64,000 bases of DNA. Source: Pseudomonas silesiensis (GTDB lineage: Bacteria > Pseudomonadota > Gammaproteobacteria > Pseudomonadales > Pseudomonadaceae). Positions 1 through 8,478 of the stretch are shown here, one piece after another. A program made the translations under genes and the position numbers. The DNA lies in assembly GCF_001661075.1 (NCBI RefSeq), contig NZ_CP014870.1, positions 4,856,501 to 4,920,500 of the forward strand, read 5' to 3'. The notes beneath the pieces are model-generated. The model was not told the DNA's origin. It made no database searches and saw nothing but the letters and a program-made list of their open reading frames with translations. Position 1 is the first letter of the stretch. The number at the start of each line of letters is the position of its first letter.

Positions 1-1
1 T

Positions 2-973
2 CTGGCCGCTGGCCTGGCACTGACCAGCGTGGCTCAAGCCGCACCGACCCTGCTCAACGTTTCCTACGACGTGATGCGCGATTTCTACAAGGACTACAAC
101 ACTGCCTTCCAGAAACACTGGAAAGCCGAGCACAACGAAAACATCACCCTGCAGATGTCCTTCGGTGGCTCCAGCAAACAGGCGCGTTCCGTGATCGACG
201 GCCTGCCAGCCGACGTCATCACCATGAACATGGCCACCGACATCAATGCCCTGGCGGACAACGGCAAACTGATCCCGGACAACTGGGTCACTCGCCTGCC
301 GAACAACAGCGCGCCCTTCACCTCGGCCACCGTGTTCATCGTGCGCAAAGGCAACCCGAAAGCCCTGAAAGACTGGCCGGACCTGCTCAAGGATGGCGTG
401 CAAGTGATTGTGCCGAACCCGAAAACCTCGGGCAACGGCCGCTATACCTACCTTTCGGCCTGGGGCTATGTGCTGAAAAACGGCGGTGACGAAACCAAGG
501 CCAAGGATTTCGTTGGCAAGCTGTTCAAACAGGCGCCAGTGCTGGACACCGGTGGCCGTGCAGCCACCACCACCTTCATGACCAACCAGCTTGGCGACGT
601 GCTGGTCACCTTTGAAAACGAAGCGGAAATGATCGCGCGCGAGTTTGGCCGCGATCAGTTCGAAGTCATCTACCCAAGCGTCTCCGCCGAAGCCGAGCCG
701 CCGGTTTCCGTGGTCGACAAAGTAGTCGAGAAGAAAGGCACCCGCGCCGCCGCCGAGGAATACCTGAAGTATCTGTGGTCGCCGGAAGGTCAGGAGATTG
801 CCGCGGCGAACTACCTGCGTCCGCGCGATCCGGCGGTGTTGGCGAAGTACACCGACCGCTTCCCGAAAGTGGATTTCCTGTCGGTGGAAAAGACCTTTGG
901 TGACTGGCGTACCGTGCAGAAGACCCACTTCAATGATGGCGGGGTTTTTGATCAGATCTACAGCGGCCAGTAA
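2..973 (+). CDS. sbp: Sulfate-binding periplasmic protein (5' end cut by window)
   Basis: This is the solute-binding protein of a sulfate/thiosulfate ABC importer, acting in the periplasm. The frame is open from base 2, so the true start lies outside the window. The first visible residues, LAAGLALTSVAQA, are the end of a signal peptide, with likely cleavage before APTLLNVSYD. The GTG at position 29 is only a valine inside that signal. The mature part has family hallmarks: TLLNVSYD, the FGGSSKQARSV anion-binding loop and ADVITMNMATD. The length of about 310 mature residues is normal. A strong terminator follows 15 bp after the stop, so it ends its transcript. Any cysTWA permease genes lie outside the window. 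Confidence 0.93.
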   Translation: MAAGLALTSVAQAAPTLLNVSYDVMRDFYKDYNTAFQKHWKAEHNENITLQMSFGGSSKQARSVIDGLPADVITMNMATDINALADNGKLIPDNWVTRLPNNSAPFTSATVFIVRKGNPKALKDWPDLLKDGVQVIVPNPKTSGNGRYTYLSAWGYVLKNGGDETKAKDFVGKLFKQAPVLDTGGRAATTTFMTNQLGDVLVTFENEAEMIAREFGRDQFEVIYPSVSAEAEPPVSVVDKVVEKKGTRAAAEEYLKYLWSPEGQEIAAANYLRPRDPAVLAKYTDRFPKVDFLSVEKTFGDWRTVQKTHFNDGGVFDQIYSGQ

Positions 974-988
974 TCGCTAGGCCCAACG

Positions 989-1019
989 AAAAAGGCGACC
1001 GGCAGAGGTCGCTTTTTTT
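989..1019 (+). terminator. Rho-independent terminator after sbp
   Basis: A GCGACC/GGTCGC stem (995-1000 and 1007-1012) with a 6-nt loop is flanked by an A run before it and seven T after it. The flanking A and T runs pair as well, so it could work in both directions. Confidence 0.88.
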
Positions 1020-1202
1020 GTGGATTTTCTGCGGGAATGTATCATCAGGCCTCGAATTTTTGACGCAAGGTACTTCGGCAACCATGCGAGGCGGAGTTAT
1101 TCATTGCGCACAGGAATAATGACTATCACGTCAATCCCTCTTCCGCCGCTTTGGCCTGCCGCTTAGCCTGCGTGCCTTCACTTCAGTTTAGCGAGACCCG
1201 TT

Positions 1203-2408
1203 ATGCGCCCTGCAACCCAGGTGCCCCACGGCACTGCGACAATGACTCGAGGGATGGTGCTGCTATTCGCCTTCTGCTGCGGCGCCATTGTGGCCAACCT
1301 CTATTACGCCCAGCCGATCATCGAGCTGATCGCTCCGGATGTCGGCCTGACCAGCTCCATGGCCAGTTTCATCGTTTCGCTGACCCAGATCGGTTACGCG
1401 CTGGGCATGTTATTCCTGGTGCCGCTGGGTGACCTGCTCGAGAACCGCCGGCTGATGATCATCACCAGTGTGGTGGCGATTGCCAGCCTGTTGAGCGCGG
1501 CGTTCACCGATCAGCCGAACGTGTTTTTGCTGATTTCGTTGCTTGTGGGATTCAGTTCGGTGTCGGTGCAGATCCTGATTCCGCTGGCTGCGCACCTGGC
1601 CCCGGAAGAGTCTCGCGGTCGCGTGGTCGGCGGGATCATGGGCGGTTTGCTGCTGGGGATTCTGTTGGCGCGACCGGTGTCCAGCGTGGTGGCTGACCAT
1701 TTCGGCTGGCGGGCGATGTTTGTGATTGCAGCGCTATTGATGGCGGCGATCAGCGTCGTTTTGGCCGTGACCATTCCCAAGCGCCAGCCAGATCACAGCG
1801 CTACTTATGGCCAGTTGCTGGGTTCTCTCTGGACCCTGTTGCGTAAAGAACCGGTACTGCGTCAACGCGCGTTTTACCAGGGTTGCATGTTCGCGACCTT
1901 CAGCCTGTTCTGGACCGCCGTACCGCTGGAACTGGCACGCAATCATGGCTTGTCGCAAACCCAGATCGCGGTTTTCGCCCTGGTCGGAGCCATCGGCGCC
2001 ATTGCCGCACCCATCGCCGGTCGCCTGGCCGATGCCGGCCACACCCGCATCGCTTCGTTGCTGGCGCTGCTGTTCGCCAGCCTGAGCTTCCTGCCGGCCT
2101 TCATCCATCCGGTCTACAGCGTCATCGGCCTGGCGGTCACCGGTGTGGTACTCGACTTTTGCGTGCAGATGAACATGGTCCTCGGCCAACGCGCCGTCTA
2201 CGCCCTCGACGCCAAAAGCCGCAGCCGGTTGAATGCGCTGTACATGACCAGCATCTTCATCGGCGGCGCGTTTGGTTCGTCGGTGGCCAGTGCGGTGTAT
2301 GAGCATGGCGGCTGGTTGTGGATCGTGATCGTCGGCAGTGCGTTTCCATTGTTGGCGCTGTTACGATTTTTGAGTGTTTCAGAAAAGCGTACGCTCGCTA
2401 CCGCGTAA
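1203..2408 (+). CDS. MFS transporter, drug/metabolite exporter type
   Basis: A 401-residue major facilitator superfamily protein with about twelve hydrophobic segments; it probably exports small molecules across the inner membrane. The first segment follows residue 13 (MVLLFAFCCGAIVANLYYAQPI). The family loop 2-3 signature appears as GDLLENRRLM, and a second-half counterpart as AGRLADAGHTR. 'NLYYAQPI' is typical of a widespread proteobacterial exporter subfamily of unknown substrate. The ATG at 1203 is used; an in-frame ATG at 1242 also fits the start of the first helix. No regulator gene adjoins it, so the substrate cannot be inferred from context. Confidence 0.85.
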   Translation: MRPATQVPHGTATMTRGMVLLFAFCCGAIVANLYYAQPIIELIAPDVGLTSSMASFIVSLTQIGYALGMLFLVPLGDLLENRRLMIITSVVAIASLLSAAFTDQPNVFLLISLLVGFSSVSVQILIPLAAHLAPEESRGRVVGGIMGGLLLGILLARPVSSVVADHFGWRAMFVIAALLMAAISVVLAVTIPKRQPDHSATYGQLLGSLWTLLRKEPVLRQRAFYQGCMFATFSLFWTAVPLELARNHGLSQTQIAVFALVGAIGAIAAPIAGRLADAGHTRIASLLALLFASLSFLPAFIHPVYSVIGLAVTGVVLDFCVQMNMVLGQRAVYALDAKSRSRLNALYMTSIFIGGAFGSSVASAVYEHGGWLWIVIVGSAFPLLALLRFLSVSEKRTLATA

Positions 2409-2423
2409 ACCATCAAAAGCAGT

Positions 2424-2450
2424 GTCGGATCACCACCCGGGCGATCCGAC
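2424..2450. repeat. Inverted repeat after the MFS gene
   Basis: A perfect 8-bp stem GTCGGATC/GATCCGAC with an 11-nt loop sits between the convergent MFS and hicB genes. There is no T run, so it is at best a weak or factor-assisted terminator. Confidence 0.4.
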
Positions 2451-2473
2451 GATGGTGATATGGCTGACACCAC

Positions 2474-2878
2474 TCAATGCCGAACCAGCTTCTCCATCGC
2501 CGCATCCGCCAGAAAGGAAGAGCGGCTTTTGACATTGTGCTCGCGCACATAGTGGTCGATACGCTGGATCACATAGCCCGGCAGCGTCACATTGACCTTC
2601 TCGGTCTTGCCCATATAGGGCGCGATGTCCAGCTCCAGCATGCCCCAGCCCATGTCGGCAAACTCGGGATTGTTGCGATGTGCAGCCGCCGAACTCGGCA
2701 TGGGAATCGATTCCCCGTCGGCCGCCATTTCCTGCAGCATGATGTGGGCTATTTCGATTGCAGCGTTGTAGGCATCTTCAAACGTATCCCCGGCGGTTAC
2801 CGCACCTGGAATATCGGGGATCTGAATACCGATGGCGGTGTTCTCGTCGCCCCACTCGATACAGATTGGATATTGCAT
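2474..2878 (-). CDS. hicB: HicB antitoxin
   Basis: Antitoxin of a type II HicAB module; it neutralises the HicA mRNA nuclease and usually represses its own promoter. The protein has 134 residues starting MQYPICIEW. The N-terminal half is the HicB RNase-H-like fold (GIQIPDIPGAVTAGDTFEDAYNAA). The C-terminal half (VNVTLPGYVIQRIDHYVREHNVKSRSSFL) is a ribbon-helix-helix DNA-binding domain. The reading frame stays open upstream to 3118, but that part overlaps hicA in another frame and is not HicB-like. The ATG at 2878 follows the hicA stop directly (TAATG), which indicates translational coupling. Confidence 0.93.
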   Translation of the reverse strand: MQYPICIEWGDENTAIGIQIPDIPGAVTAGDTFEDAYNAAIEIAHIMLQEMAADGESIPMPSSAAAHRNNPEFADMGWGMLELDIAPYMGKTEKVNVTLPGYVIQRIDHYVREHNVKSRSSFLADAAMEKLVRH

Positions 2879-3090
2879 TATGGATCTCCTGTGCAACCGG
2901 CTCGCGGGCAGATCAGCCCGGCGCGCCTCCTGATGCTTTTGACCGTCCCGATCGGTAAATCCTTTTTCGGATGAGGGACGGGAATCGTGTATGGGTTGTA
3001 GCGGTGAGTGAAGAGGTGATGACTGCCAGTGACCCGATCCAGCGTCCAGCCCGCCTCTTCCAGCTCCTTGATCAATAACCTGCTCTGCAC
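2878..3090 (-). CDS. hicA: HicA mRNA interferase toxin
   Basis: A 70-residue toxin of the HicA family, with a double-stranded-RNA-binding-like fold that cleaves mRNA. The catalytic histidine region is visible as VTGSHHLFTHR (about residues 20-30). It is followed by PYTIPVPHPKKDLPIGTVKSIRRRAGL, a textbook HicA C-terminus. It comes first in the operon and its stop shares one base with the hicB start. The frame and key residues are intact, so the pair is probably functional. Confidence 0.93.
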   Translation of the reverse strand: MQSRLLIKELEEAGWTLDRVTGSHHLFTHRYNPYTIPVPHPKKDLPIGTVKSIRRRAGLICPRAGCTGDP

Positions 3091-3236
3091 CCCAGCCTCC
3101 TTGCTTTGGCTTCGACAAACGTAACCCTAGAGTTATCTTTACTCAAGCACAAAAATAGGAAGGACGACGTTCGGTTGTTTTACGGGGTGTGATTGAAGTT
3201 CCACCCAGCATGAAGCCCTATCCTCATCGCTTCTGA

Positions 3237-3350
3237 ACGCCTCGCTTTGTCGATTTGATGGACTATAAAAACCGGCGCGACGCTGCCAGCGAGCGAGCAA
3301 TGACGCTTCTTGCCGAGCAGGCACAGGCGTTAAGGACAGGATACGAGTGA
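3237..3350 (+). pseudogene. 3' remnant of an antitoxin partner of a PIN toxin
   Basis: After an in-frame stop at 3234 the frame reads ...RFVDLMDYKNRRDAASER and on to ...LLAEQAQALRTGYE, then TGA at 3348. This resembles the C-terminus of the DNA-binding antitoxins paired with PIN-domain toxins. Its TGA overlaps the GTG start of the PIN fragment (GAGTGAGG), the usual coupling in such operons. The N-terminal DNA-binding half is missing. The identification rests on the C-terminal pattern and position only. Confidence 0.55.
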
Positions 3351-3595
3351 GGCACTCCTCTTTTACCGCTGTTTATGACGCCTGTGTGCCCTACCCCGCA
3401 CCCCTGAGAGATTTTCTGATGTGGCTTGCGCTTTCCGGATGTTTCAGAGCGAAATGGTCTCTGGAGATACACAACGAATGGAAGCGCAACCTGCTGAAAA
3501 ACCGTCCGGATCTGACCGCAGAACAACTCGATCGCACGTCCGGGCTGATGGATCAGGCGTTACCCGACGCTTGTGTAACGGGTTACGAAAACTAA
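3347..3595 (+). pseudogene. PIN-domain toxin, C-terminally truncated
   Basis: An 82-residue fragment with the N-terminal PIN pattern VYDACVPYPAPLRDFLMWLAL, where the first acidic metal ligand is the Asp of DACV. It continues with a WSLEIHNEW helix and NLLKNRPDLTAEQL. Family members run to about 180 residues with further acidic ligands; here a stop follows GYEN and the rest is absent. The end overlaps the 3' end of phnP on the other strand, so a deletion probably joined the phn operon to this locus. A GTG start with an AAGGA ribosome site fits the family. Confidence 0.7.
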
Positions 3596-4341
3596 ACCAC
3601 ACACCCATCAAATCCCACAGTGACATTCCCCGGCAACTTGCCCCGATGCTCCAGCAACCACGCATCCAGCGCATGCCCAACATGGGTCAGCACCGCCAAC
3701 TCCGGTTGCAAATCTTCAATGCACCGCAACGCCAGGTTCAGATCGTTGTGGTTACGCGGCGCCTGGGGCTGTGGCGGTATCGAGCAGTCGAGTACCAAGA
3801 CATCAAGGGGCGCCTGTTGCAGCCAGGTGGTGGTGGCCGGCGGCAAGCCTACGGTGTCGGTCAGGTAGGCGATACGCCGTCCCTCGCCTTCCAGCAGGTA
3901 GCCGAGGGTGGGCCTGGAGTGTTGCAGCGGTAAAGCCGTGACGCTGAGCGTGCCGAACCGGCGGGTGTCGAAGGCTTCGAACGGCTGACTGAAGTCTAGG
4001 ATGCCGGGGTGTTTGTAGAGGTCGGCCAGGCCTTCCGGGTCCACCGGCCCATGCACCGGAATGACCAGCCCCTGGCCCCAGCGCAAATGCAGCAGGCCCT
4101 GGGCGTGATCGGCATGGTAGTGGGTCTGGAAAATGCCGTTGAAGCTGCGCGGCGGGAAGCGTTCGGTCAGATCCGGCAGGCCGCTGTCGATCAACCAGCG
4201 CTGGTCGCCACATTCGATCAAGGCGCTGCAGGGTCGACGCCTGCGGCGTTCGTCCTTGCGGGCCAGGTTGCAGGCCGCGCAGTCGCAACCATAGACTGGC
4301 ACCTGTCGCGCATCAGCGGTGCCCAGCAGGGTCAGGCGCAT
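3592..4341 (-). CDS. phnP: PhnP phosphoribosyl cyclic phosphodiesterase
   Basis: A metallo-beta-lactamase-fold enzyme that opens 5-phosphoribosyl 1,2-cyclic phosphate, the product of C-P lyase, to ribose 1,5-bisphosphate. The 249-residue protein starts MRLTLLGTADARQVPVYGC. The metal motif THYHADH (His74, His76, Asp78, His79) is intact. The N-terminal cysteine cluster CDCAAC matches the zinc site known from PhnP. The frame is open far upstream through phnN, but the ATG at 4341 gives the family N-terminus and overlaps phnN by 10 bp. It is the last gene of the phn operon. Confidence 0.93.
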   Translation of the reverse strand: MRLTLLGTADARQVPVYGCDCAACNLARKDERRRRRPCSALIECGDQRWLIDSGLPDLTERFPPRSFNGIFQTHYHADHAQGLLHLRWGQGLVIPVHGPVDPEGLADLYKHPGILDFSQPFEAFDTRRFGTLSVTALPLQHSRPTLGYLLEGEGRRIAYLTDTVGLPPATTTWLQQAPLDVLVLDCSIPPQPQAPRNHNDLNLALRCIEDLQPELAVLTHVGHALDAWLLEHRGKLPGNVTVGFDGCVV

Positions 4342-4901
4342 TCGGATTGTCCGTCGACGCAGGCCAGCAAATGTTCGACCGTGTGTTCCAGCGGCCCGGA
4401 GTTGTCGATCACGCGCACTGCCGGATCGTGCCCGGCGAGCACGCGCTCGCTGAAGCGGGCATTGCGCGCCAGCCGCGCCTCGATCTCGGGCACCGACTCC
4501 CGCCTCCGTGCCAGCAGGCGCTGGCGCAAAACGGCTTGATCGACGGTCAGCAACAGCACGAGCAGGTTTGGATAACGCCGGCGCGTAGCCGCCAGATGGC
4601 CGCGCGAGCCATTGACCAGCACGTCCTGCCCCGCCGCCAGCCAGCCGTCGATTTCCCGCGGGATGCCATAGGCCAGGCCATTGGCATGCCAGCTCAGGGC
4701 AAACGCCCCCTGCGCCTCCAGCTCGGCAAACTGTTGCGCACTGACCCCTTGCGCCGCCTCCCCCACCGCTTCCGCCGAGCGGGTGATGACCCGTCGCACC
4801 AGGCGACAGCCGCGATCGGCCAATGGCGCTCGTGCCGCATCCAGCAGGCTGTCCTTGCCCGAACCGGAAGGTCCGATGAGATAAATCAACCTGCCTGTCA
4901 T
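4332..4901 (-). CDS. phnN: PhnN ribose 1,5-bisphosphate phosphokinase
   Basis: A guanylate-kinase-like kinase that converts ribose 1,5-bisphosphate to PRPP with ATP, completing phosphonate ribose salvage after PhnP. It has 189 residues. The P-loop GPSGSGKDS lies at about residues 10-18, and the nucleotide-binding lid is arginine-rich (RLLARRRESVPEIEARLARN). The ATG at 4901 overlaps the phnM stop in the ATGA manner; the codon before it is TTG. It overlaps phnP at its 3' end, so the pathway genes phnM-N-P are tightly coupled. Confidence 0.92.
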   Translation of the reverse strand: MTGRLIYLIGPSGSGKDSLLDAARAPLADRGCRLVRRVITRSAEAVGEAAQGVSAQQFAELEAQGAFALSWHANGLAYGIPREIDGWLAAGQDVLVNGSRGHLAATRRRYPNLLVLLLTVDQAVLRQRLLARRRESVPEIEARLARNARFSERVLAGHDPAVRVIDNSGPLEHTVEHLLACVDGQSECA

Positions 4902-6046
4902 CAAAACACCCTCTTCGCCTGTCGCCAGACTTGTTGTACGACCGGCAATCCGTCCCGACTCCGGGCCTGCACCAGGTCCGCCCGCAAGCCAGGCGCAATT
5001 TCGCCGCGATCATTCAACCCTGCCGCTCTGGCCGGGGCCTGGGTGACCATGCGCACCGCCTGCGCCAGGTCGCACTGCTTGTCCTGGGAAGCCAGCAAAA
5101 ACGCTGCCTGCAGCAGACTGGCCGGGTAATAGTCACTGGACAGGATATCCAGCAGCCCTGCCGCAGCCAGTTCTGCAGCGGCGACGTTACCCGAGTGGGA
5201 ACCGCCGCGCACGATGTTCGGTGCGCCCATCAACACCTTCATCCCCTGTCGCCGGCTGCCCTGCGCCGCCTCGAGGGTGGTCGGGAATTCGGCGATGGTC
5301 ATGCCGTAGCGGGCCGACTCTTCGACATGCGCCAGGGTCGCATCGTCATGGCTGGCCACCGAGAGGCCGAGGTCCAGGCAATGTTCCACAATCGCCGCGC
5401 GATAGCGGGTGCTGTACTGACGTGAGTTGGCCATCTGCAACTCGATGAATTCGTCCATTTGCAGGGTCGTCAGGTGGTACTTGCCCATGTAGTACTCACG
5501 GTACTTGGATTCCTGCACAAACTGGCGCTGACCCGGCGAGTGGTCCATCACCGACACCAATTGCACCAGGGGATGTTGCACCAGGTCGCGGAACACACTC
5601 AGGGTGTCCGGATGACAGAGTTCGCAGCGCAGGTGCAAACGGTGTTCTGCGCGGGTCAGCCCGGCGCTGGACGCACTGGAGATCGCCTCGAGCATCGCCG
5701 GCAATTTCTGCATGCGATTGCCCTTGGGGTTCACATCGCCGATGGACACGGCGTCGAACACCGTGGTGATGCCGGCGGCGATGATCTGCGCATCGTGGCT
5801 GAGCACCGCCGAGGTCGACGGCCAGTCGACGCCGGGACGCGGGGTCATGTGCTTTTCCAGGTTGTCGGTATGCAACTCGACCAGGCCTGGCAACAGGAAA
5901 TCACCGTTCAGGTCCTGGGCCTGGGGCAACCGGCTCGGGCCTTCGGCGATGTCGGCGATCAAGCCGTCGCGCAGCACCAGGGTACCGAGGAACACGCGGT
6001 CAGCGGTGACCAGGCGGGCATTGCTGAGGATCTGTTCAGCGGGCAT
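4901..6046 (-). CDS. phnM: PhnM alpha-D-ribose 1-methylphosphonate 5-triphosphate diphosphatase
   Basis: An amidohydrolase-fold enzyme that removes pyrophosphate from ribose-1-phosphonate 5-triphosphate before C-P cleavage. It has 381 residues, the usual size. The metal-binding VELHTDNLEKHMTPRPGV segment lies at about residues 54-71, and ASHDDATLAH and LSSDYYPASLL supply later active-site residues of the family. It overlaps phnL upstream by 11 bp and phnN downstream by one base. Confidence 0.95.
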   Translation of the reverse strand: MPAEQILSNARLVTADRVFLGTLVLRDGLIADIAEGPSRLPQAQDLNGDFLLPGLVELHTDNLEKHMTPRPGVDWPSTSAVLSHDAQIIAAGITTVFDAVSIGDVNPKGNRMQKLPAMLEAISSASSAGLTRAEHRLHLRCELCHPDTLSVFRDLVQHPLVQLVSVMDHSPGQRQFVQESKYREYYMGKYHLTTLQMDEFIELQMANSRQYSTRYRAAIVEHCLDLGLSVASHDDATLAHVEESARYGMTIAEFPTTLEAAQGSRRQGMKVLMGAPNIVRGGSHSGNVAAAELAAAGLLDILSSDYYPASLLQAAFLLASQDKQCDLAQAVRMVTQAPARAAGLNDRGEIAPGLRADLVQARSRDGLPVVQQVWRQAKRVF

Positions 6047-6755
6047 CGGCGTATTCCTCTTGGTTCACAGCGGCTGGGGTCATGTCGAGATGGCGATCGG
6101 CAACCGCCTCGCGGGCTGTGCGGTCGTGGAAGATGCCGATCAACGCGGCGCCTGCCGCCTTGGCTTCGTTCATCAGCTCCAGCACCACCTGGCGATTGCT
6201 GTCGTCCAGGGACGCGGTCGGTTCGTCGAGCAGCATCACCGGCCAGGTCACCATGAAGCCGCGGGCGATGTTGACCCGTTGCTGTTCGCCCCCGGAGAAG
6301 GTGCCGGGGGCCAGTTGCCAAAGGCGTTGCGGAATGTTCAAACGGCTGAGCAACAACTCGGCCCGCGATTGCGCCAGCTGTTTCGACCAGCCACGGGCCA
6401 ATGCCGGTTCCATCACCACGTCCAGGCAGGCCACCCGTGGAATCACCCGCAGGAACTGACTGACATAGCCCAGGGTTCGCTGGCGCACCTGGAGAATGTC
6501 TCGCGGCTCGGCGCCCACCAGCTCCAGCCAGCCACCGTCGTGTTGCACGCGAATGCTGCCGCCGGCCGGCAGATAATTGCCATAGAGGGTGCGCAACAAG
6601 GTGCTTTTACCCGCGCCGGACTGGCCATGCAGCACCAGGCACTCACCCGCTGCCACGCTGAAATCGACCCCGCGCAGCACGTTGAGGACAACACCGTGCT
6701 GTTGATGCAAGGTGAAGGTTTTCGAGAGGTCACGGACCTCGATCAAGGTATTCAT
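6036..6755 (-). CDS. phnL: PhnL C-P lyase ATP-binding protein
   Basis: An ABC-type ATPase required for the methyl-phosphonate ribosylation stage of the C-P lyase pathway; it has no membrane partner. The 239-residue protein starts MNTLIEVRDLSKTF. Walker A is GQSGAGKST, the signature is FSGGEQQRVNIARG, and Walker B is VMLLDEPTASLD. The ATG at 6755 was chosen because the upstream frame extension lies in phnK territory. It overlaps phnM by 11 bp. Confidence 0.94.
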   Translation of the reverse strand: MNTLIEVRDLSKTFTLHQQHGVVLNVLRGVDFSVAAGECLVLHGQSGAGKSTLLRTLYGNYLPAGGSIRVQHDGGWLELVGAEPRDILQVRQRTLGYVSQFLRVIPRVACLDVVMEPALARGWSKQLAQSRAELLLSRLNIPQRLWQLAPGTFSGGEQQRVNIARGFMVTWPVMLLDEPTASLDDSNRQVVLELMNEAKAAGAALIGIFHDRTAREAVADRHLDMTPAAVNQEEYADAR

Positions 6756-6784
6756 CGCTCGATTTTCCACAGATGGACAGGGCT

Positions 6785-7594
6785 TCACGGCTGCAACACC
6801 GAAGACACCAGCAGTTGCGAGTAAGGGTGCTGCGGATCGTCGAGGATCTGGTCGGTCAGGCCGGTTTCCACCACCCGCGAGCGCCGCATCACCATCAGCC
6901 GATCCGCCAGCAGACGCGCCACGGCCAGGTCGTGGGTGACGATGACCACCGCCAGGTCCAGTTCCCGCACCAACCCGCGCAGCAGGTCGAGCAAACGCGC
7001 CTGCACCGACACGTCGAGTCCGCCCGTCGGCTCGTCCATGAACACCAGGCGCGGGCTCGACACCAGGTTGCGGGCGATTTGCAGGCGCTGCTGCATGCCG
7101 CCGGAGAAAGTCCGAGGCAGGTCGTCGATGCGCAGCGGGTCGATTTCCACCTGGCTCAGCCAGTCGATCCCGGCACCGCGCAGTTGCTGGTAATTGCGCA
7201 CGCCCTGGGCCATCAGGCGCTCGCCGATGTTGGCCCCGGCGGAAACGCCCATGCGCAAGCCGTCGCGCGGGTTCTGTTCGACGAAGCCCCATTCGGTGCG
7301 CAGCAACGTTCTGCGCTCGGCTTCGCTGGCGCTGTACAGATCGAGCCATTGCCTCTGCTTGTCGCGGTAACCGATGCTGCCGCGTTGGGGCGGCAGGCGT
7401 CCGCTGAGCAACGAGAGCAAGGTCGACTTGCCGGAACCGGACTCGCCGACAATTCCCAGTACCTCACCCGGGTACAGGTCGAAACTGACGCCTTGGCAGC
7501 CCTTGTCCGGGCCGTACAACAGCGACAAGTCCTGCACTCGCAGCAAGGGTTCGGCGGTGATGGTAGACGGTTGATTCTTCAGCGCCTGGTTCAT
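6785..7594 (-). CDS. phnK: PhnK C-P lyase ATP-binding protein
   Basis: An ABC-type ATPase that binds the PhnGHIJ core complex of C-P lyase. It has 269 residues. Walker A is GESGSGKST, the signature FSGGMQQRLQIARN, and Walker B LVFMDEPTGGLD. The start at 7594 overlaps the phnJ stop (ATGA). It lies 29 bp upstream of phnL. The N-terminus is a few residues longer than minimal family members. Confidence 0.94.
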   Translation of the reverse strand: MNQALKNQPSTITAEPLLRVQDLSLLYGPDKGCQGVSFDLYPGEVLGIVGESGSGKSTLLSLLSGRLPPQRGSIGYRDKQRQWLDLYSASEAERRTLLRTEWGFVEQNPRDGLRMGVSAGANIGERLMAQGVRNYQQLRGAGIDWLSQVEIDPLRIDDLPRTFSGGMQQRLQIARNLVSSPRLVFMDEPTGGLDVSVQARLLDLLRGLVRELDLAVVIVTHDLAVARLLADRLMVMRRSRVVETGLTDQILDDPQHPYSQLLVSSVLQP

Positions 7595-8478
7595 TGGCCC
7601 TGCTCCTGCTGGCTGACGCGCTGGGCGCAGTAATAGGTGTCGGAACAGACGAAGCGCTGGGTTCCGGCGTCGTCGACGATCAACTCGTCGAGGAAGGAAT
7701 CGCGGCTGACGCAAATGGCACAGCACTGGTCCCACTTCTGCACTTCGAAGGGGTGATCCTCGAAGTCGAGGCTGGTGACCCGGGTGTACGGCGGCACCGC
7801 GTACAAGCGTTTCTCCCGGCCGGCGCCGAACAGCATCAGCGCCGGGCTCATGTCGAGTTTCGGGTTGTCGAATTTGGGGATTGGCGACGGGTCCATCACG
7901 TAGCGCTCGTCGACCATCACCGGGTAGGCATACGCGGTGGCGATGTGGCCGAAGGTGGCGATGTCTTCGTAGAGTTTGACGTGCATCACCCCGTAATCAT
8001 TGAGTGCGTGCATGGTCCGGGTCTCGGTTTCCGAGGGTTCGATAAAGCGCAACGGCTCGGGGATCGGCACCTGATAGACCATGATCTGGTCGGCGTGCAG
8101 CGGGGTTTCCGGGATGCGGTGGCGGGTCTGGATCACCGTGGCATCCGGGGTGCTTTCGGTGGTCGCGACACCGGCCGTGCGGGCGAAGAAGCGGCGGATC
8201 GACACCGCATTGGTGGTGTCGTCCGCGCCTTGGTCGATGACTTTGAGCACGTCGTCGTCGCCGAGAATGGCCGCGGTCAATTGCATGCCGCCGGTACCCC
8301 AGCCGTAAGGCAGCGGCATCTCGCGCCCGCCGAACGGTACCTGATAACCGGGGATAGCCACGGCCTTGAGCAAGGCGCGACGGATCATGCGCTTGGTCTG
8401 CTCGTCGAGATAGGCGAAGTTGTACGCCGCATCGCGCGAAAGCGCCCGGCCCTTCATGGGGTTGCTCAGGTCATTCAT
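7591..8478 (-). CDS. phnJ: PhnJ carbon-phosphorus lyase, radical SAM-type
   Basis: The catalytic subunit that breaks the C-P bond of ribose-1-phosphonate 5-phosphate with S-adenosylmethionine and a 4Fe-4S cluster. It has 295 residues. The cysteines near the C-terminus follow C-x2-C-x21-C-x5-C (from QCCAICVS to FVCSDTYYC), exactly the known spacing for the cluster ligands and the catalytic cysteine. The glycine-rich GYQVPFGGREMPLPYGWGTG segment near residue 45 is also family-typical. It overlaps phnI by 8 bp and phnK by 4 bp. Confidence 0.97.
   Translation of the reverse strand: MNDLSNPMKGRALSRDAAYNFAYLDEQTKRMIRRALLKAVAIPGYQVPFGGREMPLPYGWGTGGMQLTAAILGDDDVLKVIDQGADDTTNAVSIRRFFARTAGVATTESTPDATVIQTRHRIPETPLHADQIMVYQVPIPEPLRFIEPSETETRTMHALNDYGVMHVKLYEDIATFGHIATAYAYPVMVDERYVMDPSPIPKFDNPKLDMSPALMLFGAGREKRLYAVPPYTRVTSLDFEDHPFEVQKWDQCCAICVSRDSFLDELIVDDAGTQRFVCSDTYYCAQRVSQQEQGQ

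Noticed and set aside
2474..3118. A 214-residue HicB with a long N-terminal extension
   Set aside because: The extension overlaps hicA in another frame and has no family likeness; the ATG at 2878 gives a normal HicB.
3592..5013. A 473-residue fused PhnN-PhnP protein
   Set aside because: The N-terminal half is the wrong frame of phnN; PhnP begins normally at 4341 and PhnN is intact in its own frame.
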